Shown one piece after another: positions 58,193 to 64,000 of a stretch of 64,000 nucleotides of DNA. The stretch covers positions 93,963,005 through 94,027,004 of the forward strand of contig CM041780.1 in NCBI GenBank assembly GCA_023374045.1. Reading direction: 5' to 3'. The DNA comes from Limonium bicolor (Eukaryota > Streptophyta > Magnoliopsida > Caryophyllales > Plumbaginaceae). The notes beneath the pieces were generated by a model. That model ran no database searches. It saw only the letters and a list, made by a program, of their open reading frames with translations, and had not been told where the DNA came from. The translations under genes were made by a program, and so were the position numbers. The first letter of the stretch is position 1; each line of letters begins with the position of its first letter.

Positions 58193-59251
58193 TGAAGTAT
58201 CGCTCTGATGACTGAATTACCGAGCTTAGGAAGTACCGAGTTAGAATTTTAGTACTTTGGGGTAAGGGTTGAGTGATAGCGTGAGAAATACGCTAGTTAG
58301 GTATTACCAGTGTGTATTGGAAACCTACAATATCCATCCCGCCCTCCACAATCCCTATTATATAACTTGGGAAAGAACGCCAGAGAGATGGAAGTCCTCT
58401 CATACTCGGGAAACCCGATCTGGCTGTTGTTAAGCATATCTATAAGTACGGAGAACCTGTCATACGGTAGATCCCGAGAAGTGGGATCCCGGAGACGGTT
58501 TCCATGTGAACAACGTTAACCGCATTTAATAGCGAAGAATGAAGGATCCTATGCATAGTAGAATGGAATTTCCGGCAACCTGGGTCGACATGCCGAGCAG
58601 TCGAGAACAACCAGCTTGCAACGCACCAACCGTGCAACAGGCAAGAAGTGAAGTAATGGGACCCGAGACACGTGTCTACGGGACCACAATTATTAAATAA
58701 TGTCGCCAACGGTATACCAACCGACTAAGGAACTACAACATAGTACCCAAACAAGAGACAAGTCTCAGTAACCATGACAAATGCGTGGAATGGGCTACGA
58801 AGAAGATACAATACTAAGTAAAAGGGACTCCAAGAATGGGGAACACCCTAGTTAGTGATTACCATGTGAAGACCAATGAGGAGTTGTGCAAGATTGATTA
58901 TCAAATTAGAGCATCAAAGTAAGAGCCAACATGGCCACTGAATACGGTGCAGGTAAAAACGATACCGCAACCAGTAAATGTCAGCCGATAGCCAGTTAAC
59001 ATGGCGCACTTGCCATTGCAAGTGCTGCTATAATAGGGCTGTTCGGGAATTTTTTTTAACAAATACCAAGTACTTAGTAAAGTACCATGAAGTGGAGTGA
59101 GATAATCGTAACCGTGGAAGGGCTTAACAGCCTAACCTTTGTAATTGAGAGTACATCAGTCAGCAAGAAGCTAGACTAGGTAAAGGCAAGAAGATAATGT
59201 AATACCATGAGAAATTTTTTCTTTCAAGCTCGGATTTATTTCCAACCCTTT
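58193..59251 (+). other. Leader / internal region of element C, no gene seen
   Basis: About 85% similar by eye to A (reverse of 2190-3235). It contains the conserved GCACTTGC dyad at 59006-59025. A frame reading EFPATWVDM...SSRE near 58565-58610 is shared with A but is short and carries indels, so it is not called as coding. Confidence 0.6.
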
Positions 59252-62200
59252 TGTAACACCCCTACTACGCACATGTCACTAAATGAAATCGCAGCGGAAA
59301 TAAATAACTAAACAGTAACTAACACTTCGGTGCTACAACGCCGTCAACCACCCGTGGTTGACAAGGCAATAAATACAAGTGTACCGGTCTGATGATCAGA
59401 CTCCCGAGCATAAAACTAAACCATAAATACATCATATACAATACCGAGTATTACATACATCCTTCACTGTATCACATTACTGTTAACTGTCACAACCGAA
59501 TATACAACACGCCACAGGAGCACAGGCGCATCCCGGGCCAACATCCAAAAGTACTCAAAATAAACTACATCCTAGGATCTAGAGCCACTCCGCTTCTTCG
59601 ATCCTCATCCTACAGTATAAGAAATATGGATCCCCCGAGGGGGTCAGCAACCCTTGGCTGGTATGGTTAACGCGCAGCCCATCGGCTACCGGGATACGCG
59701 CAACTAATTGTCATGATAACATGGCATTCATTTATATACATAACACAACATAACATGTGGCATAGCATCAATAGTGCACAGCACAACATCACATACACAG
59801 TGGATCTTCGTTCCACAATAACAAACCACAAGGGTCAAATAACAAAAGAGCCTAGAGAATGATTCACCCTCATGTTAAGCTCGTTACACACACTCATTAC
59901 CGTTCTGTTAGTCGAACGAGTAACTTAAGTCACAGATGGTTCGGATATAGTGACCCGAACACACCACACAAACACATGTTCCCACTAAACCGAACATAAG
60001 TCAGAATAGGTAAGCTTTGGAGGAAGCTAGCGGGAGATCGAACGCCAAGTTAAGGAGAACAATCTTAACAACATAAGAGTCGAATCTGATTCAGATATCT
60101 ACTCTTAACTTACATGCATGACCGGACAACCGGATTCCTCACTTCCCAGTTAACACTTGTTAGAAGTTCATAGTGGAACTTAACATCCAATACACAATAA
60201 GTGGTAAGTCATGTTAGACACACACAAGGGAATGAGTCTCATCATAACATCACAATTATATGAACAACTGTAAACTCATTACATGTTTAGATCATATAAC
60301 GTCATAAACACACAGAAAAACATACAACACACAAGCCGGTGTAAACCGGTAGACAACAGACTGCAAGAAAACCATACCTTGGTCCTTGCCTTGATTTGTT
60401 TCCACCGTAGGTCACTCCTATACATAGTTAATAACGTCGGTTAATTATTTATTTAACTTCAAACTATAAGTATTAACATGATTGTATGACATGTTTTAAT
60501 GTCTAACTTACCCTAGGTTACCTTCATTATACACCCTAGGGTTAACTATATAAGTCACATTCTTTTCTGTTTTTTTTTAAGTTTTAGTATGTCCGACCCA
60601 CCGTCCGACCCACAACTGGGTCGGACCCTTCCAGTGGTTTCCGGGTCTGAAGAACCTTACCATGTCCGACCCATGTCCGACGCAACCTTCTGGTCGGACC
60701 ATTCCAGAGACATGTCCGACCCACGTCCGACTCACTCGACTGGGTCGGACCATTGCAGAGAATTTCATCGACCTCAGAACATGCATGTCCGACCCATGTC
60801 CGACCCACCCTTCTAGGTCGGACCATTACAGAACATTTTACCGCCTTACAAACACGCCCGTCCGACCCGTCCGACTCACTCGACTGGGTTGGACCGTTCC
60901 AGAACATTTTCCCTCCTTTGAAATATGACCGTCCGACCCATGTCCGACCCACCCTTCTGGGTCGGACCATTCCAGAACAATTTCCTGACGTCTAACAGAG
61001 GTTGTCCGACCCAAACTTGGGTCGGACGTCCTCTAAACTTACCCAAAGTTTTCAAATCTTCACCAAACTTCCCCTAAAGCCTCTTAATGTTTCCTAACAA
61101 CTTTGGTACCCTTATATCCACATACAACATCCATGAAACTCATTTTCTAATTCCTTAAGCCTTTACTTATTTCCTTGTAAAATTCCTTAACACTTATGTT
61201 ATTTCCTCCTTAGTTTTCCCAATGGTATTTCATACATATGATAACTACTATCCCAAATGCTTTCTCCTCATCTTAACATCATCTCTTAAGCATTATTTCT
61301 CATAACTAACTCCTTATGTCATTCTTGAAATTCTTTTCCAAGTTTACACTTTCTCCTTATTTTACCAAAGTTTGCCTAAGTCTTTACCTAAGTCCAAAAT
61401 GACTTTGGTACATACTAAAACCTCAAGCTCATGCCTAAGTCCTTGTTACACACTAGAACACTTAAGACATTATATCTTCTCTTATAAAACACCTAGTCAT
61501 TTCCTAACACCTCTAATTCACCAAACCTCATGTAAACACTTAGAACTTCTTGCTTCTTACCTAAATTTCGACATAGGTTCTCCTAGAACATTACTAACCC
61601 AAAACATATTGTTTTCACCAACAAACAACCAAGAACACTAAGAATCCACCAAGCACTTTCTTATACACAAACTTCACTCATATAGCACCACATCACAATA
61701 TAGTGCATAATTTAAATTGCATGGCACTTAGGCCCTTAAGATGCATAAATCATAAACACTGAATTTCCACAATATATTTGCCTTTGACCTGCAAATACAC
61801 TCAACAACACATATGCCTCTTACTAAGCTCTTGAGAACACTTTACTAAGTCATTCACCATTTGCTCTTTAGGTAGTTTTAAACAAGCATTATAAGCTCAT
61901 TTCTACTAAGGCATTAAACAACATTAGGTTAGTAGATTTACCTCTTTTCCAAACAACTTCTTTCTTGTTTCCTTTAAAAACCGGCAAGGTACTTGATTCT
62001 TTTGTCAAGTTCTAAACAATATACAAACATTATAATGAGTATTCAAGCTATAAGCTTCATCTCATTTTAAACCCTAATTTTACATTGTTTCAAAAACATT
62101 AATGTAGTTGTTTTACCTTGATCTTTGAAGAGAGTTTGAATATCTAACAAGAGAGGACTCTACCTAGTCCATGAAGAGTTGGAATGAAGCTAGAACAAGG

Positions 62201-63227
62201 TCACACAAAGAGCTCCTTCAATATGTATTTTCGGTCACAACAAAAACATGAAGGAAATGAAGTTTTTATTTGAGATTCCTTACCTAGAAGCAAAGGAGAG
62301 TGACAATATGTAAAAATACAAGCTCAAGCTCCTTCAATGGTGGAACTCCATGGCACCGAAATGGTGGTCTTGGAATTTTAAGAAGATAGAAATGAAGAGC
62401 TTGATGAGAGGAAAGATTGGTGGTGTTTGTTTTTGATTTGGACAAGTGAGCTAGATTTTACAAGAGATCAAAGATGGAGATGGTGAGTACTATTGCAAAC
62501 CGTGAGAGAATGAAGAAGAGAGGTTGAAGAAGGTGTTTGGAACCGTGGAAATGAAGGAAAGAAGAGAGAATGAGATAGAATTTGCTTTGAAGATATTTAT
62601 ACTTTATAAAGTAAAAAAGGTACTTAAGTAGTTTCTTTATTTTCTTAACAAGCTAACAAGGGTGGTGTGTCACCAACCTTAAAAACCGGCCCCCAATAGT
62701 AGTGTGAGGGTATTATAGTCTTTATTTGTCAATTTAATTACTTATACAACATGTGTTACAAAATAGCTTATAAAAACCACTATTCATGAAAACAAGGCAC
62801 ATAGAAGTGAAATTTTGATTTCCCATTGATATAGACATCCAAATGTGATATTATATAGTACACATATATATTTAAGAGTAATGATGGACATCTAGCCACT
62901 CAAAACTCATTTACAAGACAATTTTTCAAAAATGTGCTTTAAGACTCCTTAAAGCACATTTTGTGTTTAAACTTGTTTTCAAGCTTGGTTTTCTTTGGTA
63001 ATTGGTTTAATATGTTCATTAGCATATAATTAAGATCTTGGTAAGTTCATTAGGTCTTAACCAAGCTTACCCCAAGCTTAGAGCACATTTTGGCCTTTAT
63101 TGACCTTAAAGCACATCTTGTGTTTTCTTTTGTTTAAATTTGTTTACTAATGGTTCTAAGACTCTTTTTAGTTTTAATATACCATATTTATGTGTTTAAA
63201 CAATATATTAAGGTTTGGGGTATTTCA
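59252..63227 (-). repeat. 3' LTR of element E (3976 bp)
   Basis: Minus strand TGAAATACCCC ... GGGGTGTTACA. Homologous along most of its length to the A LTR; for example 61680-61900 corresponds to 6120-6360 and 62690-63000 to 7140-7450. The array at 60591-61028 replaces the one in A. Confidence 0.92.
60591..61028. repeat. Array of ~73 bp units carrying GTCCGACCCA...TGGGTCGGAC inverted repeats
   Basis: Units start at 60591, 60664, 60714, 60787, 60860, 60931 and 61004, spaced 73, 50, 73, 73, 71 and 73. Most begin with a doubled GTCCGACCCATGTCCGACCCA and close with TGGGTCGGACCATTCCAGAAC. The array stays open in several frames on both strands, giving overlapping spurious reading frames of 69-128 codons. 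Confidence 0.92.
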
Positions 63228-63243
63228 TCTACCCCCTTAAAAG
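63228..63243 (-). promoter_or_regulatory. Polypurine tract of element E
   Basis: The minus strand reads TTTTAAGGGGGTAGA immediately before TGAAATACCCC, nearly the same as in element B. Confidence 0.85.
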
Positions 63244-63340
63244 AACTTTGCCCTCAAGTTCATACTCCACATATCCTAAATATTAGAACACGGGAATACT
63301 TATAAACAATACTTCCTACATCATTAACAACACACTTATA

Positions 63341-63410
63341 TAACATTGGACACAAGGTCCATACAACATAACATCGGGTACATAACATTGGACACAAGGT
63401 CCATACAACA
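63341..63410. repeat. Direct repeat with GGACACAAGGTCC dyad
   Basis: A 28-base sequence starting TAACATTGGACACAAGG occurs at 63341-63368 and again at 63383-63410, 42 bases apart, in the 3' UTR of E. Confidence 0.85.
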
Positions 63411-63552
63411 TTATCCACATCATTCAGACACAGCGGTCTGTAACATAACAACATAACATAGACGATGTATTCAAATACACGTCGTACACACATAACCGAA
63501 ACGGCTCACCCCCCTTAAAAGGGGTACGCCCCGTACCCTATACACATAAGCA

Positions 63553-64000
63553 CTAAGAAGTAAACAATGACGGGTACTTCGCCTTCATTTTATCTTCCAG
63601 CTCCCAAGTGGCCTCCTCAACGTCCTGGTTAGACCAAAGAACTTTCACCAGTCTCACAGACTTATGGCGAGTGTCTCGAGTCTTAGTATCCAGAATCCGT
63701 ACCGGAGTCTCCACTGATCGCATGGTCGGCTCTAAGGTTAGCCTTTCAGGCTGAAGCACATGAGACGGATGAGACATATACTTCTTCAACTGGGACACAT
63801 GAAATACATCATGTACCTTGCCCAGCTCGGCGGGTAGATCTAGTCTATAGGCTACCGGGCCGATCCGCTCCATCACAACGTAAGGCCCCACATATTTTGG
63901 GCTCAACTTGCCCTTCTGGTCAAAACGAAATACTCCCTTCATGGGGGATACTCTCAAAAATACCTGATCACCCACGGCGAACTCCAGGTCACGTCTGCGC
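63553..64000 (-). CDS. Integrase C-terminus and chromodomain of element E (partial)
   Basis: Open from the window edge to the stop at 63553, so the start lies outside. The GPY/F region reads [11 protein letters not shown] ... [20 protein letters not shown] and [14 protein letters not shown], typical of Ty3/gypsy integrase tails. A chromodomain-like end follows ([20 protein letters not shown]), placed at the extreme C-terminus as in chromoviruses, where it targets integration to chromatin marks. Without upstream sequence the catalytic core cannot be judged. No frameshift is seen in the 149 codons available. Confidence 0.9.
   Translation of the reverse strand, partial: RRRDLEFAVGDQVFLRVSPMKGVFRFDQKGKLSPKYVGPYVVMERIGPVAYRLDLPAELGKVHDVFHVSQLKKYMSHPSHVLQPERLTLEPTMRSVETPVRILDTKTRDTRHKSVRLVKVLWSNQDVEEATWELEDKMKAKYPSLFTS

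Larger units (their letters stand above)
49276..59251 (+). mobile_element. Element C: plus-strand giant-LTR element fragment, split by solo LTR D and cut by E
   Basis: Pieces are 49276-49385 and 54799-58176 (LTR), then the primer site and 1.07 kb of leader (58177-59251). The first piece aligns with the reverse complement of the E LTR near 62220-62300 and the second carries on at the next homologous position, so the two were one LTR before D inserted. The first ~0.9 kb of the LTR is missing at the left, where B abuts. At 59251 the leader is interrupted by E; the matching point in A is about 2190. Confidence 0.8.
59252..64000 (-). mobile_element. Element E: giant-LTR chromovirus, 3' LTR and pol end, partial
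   Basis: On the minus strand: integrase C-terminus and chromodomain (64000-63553), a short 3' UTR, polypurine tract (63243-63228) and a 3976 bp 3' LTR. The rest lies beyond the right edge. It inserted into the leader of element C; CCTTT (59247-59251) should be the target duplication. It is the only member of the group here with pol, and multi-kilobase LTRs plus this integrase end suggest the Tekay/Del lineage (inference). Confidence 0.88.

Noticed and set aside
58565..58690. Short frame EFPATWVDM... shared by C and A
   Set aside because: Conserved at DNA level, but indels shift the frame between copies and no gag motif is present; treated as non-coding.
60577..60995. Overlapping frames up to 128 codons on both strands
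   Set aside because: Produced by the E-LTR array whose units lack stops; peptide repeats simply mirror the DNA repeat.
5175..61028. CRISPR-like regular palindromic repeats
   Set aside because: Regular spacing and palindromes recall CRISPR, but the DNA is plant, the spacers are repeated rather than unique, and there are no cas genes.

Overview
This is plant nuclear DNA from an angiosperm, probably a eudicot. The evidence is LTR retrotransposons of plant lineages, a plant L1-like LINE, Stowaway-type inverted repeats, and two intron-containing genes for plant-type secreted, GPI-anchored proteins. I cannot name the species. At least 80% of the window is transposable-element sequence, much of it nested. 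Only two host genes are supported, both on the minus strand.

Layout, left to right. 1-7855: element A, a minus-strand giant-LTR Ty3/gypsy element with a 4.6 kb 5' LTR and an internal region that shows no recognisable gene. Its other LTR lies beyond the left edge. A sits inside the protease codons of a decayed Ty1/copia element (7856-11468). 11538-16706: a nearly complete 5.2 kb chromovirus on the minus strand, with 343 bp LTRs and a GTGAA target duplication, lying just 3' of host gene 1. 17148-18672: host gene 1, a two-exon GPI-anchored glycoprotein of the At3g06035/At5g19250 type. 18915-24598: relics, including a MITE-like element, a degraded Tat/Ogre-like LTR and primer site, a poly-C tract and a Ulp1-protease fragment. 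24599-30574: host gene 2, a four-exon GPI-anchored non-specific lipid-transfer protein whose second intron holds a 4.1 kb LINE bounded by 13 bp target duplications. 30981-33519: a Stowaway-like MITE split by a second inverted-repeat element, then AT-rich DNA and a gag relic.

33520-63227 is a block of giant-LTR elements related to A. B (33520-49275) is complete, with two 5.65 kb LTRs, a broken gag and no pol. C (49276-59251) is a plus-strand LTR plus leader. C is split by D, a 5.4 kb solo LTR with a CTTTG duplication, and is then cut by E (59252 to the right edge). E is the only member here that shows pol: the integrase C-terminus and a chromodomain, read on the minus strand. E-like elements may therefore be the enzyme source for the gene-poor A, B and C.

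The most unusual structures are not genes. (1) The homologous LTRs of A, C and E each carry a tandem array of short inverted repeats with a period of about 72 bp at about the same LTR position. Each family has a different arm sequence but keeps perfect or near-perfect dyad symmetry. (2) The primer-binding site of A, B and C is folded into a 10 bp stem with an AGTA loop, kept by a compensatory base-pair change. (3) A GCACTTGC/GCAAGTGC dyad recurs in the internal regions of A, B and C. (4) The lipid-transfer protein gene keeps its full reading frame and splice sites although a LINE ends 34 bp from an acceptor site.
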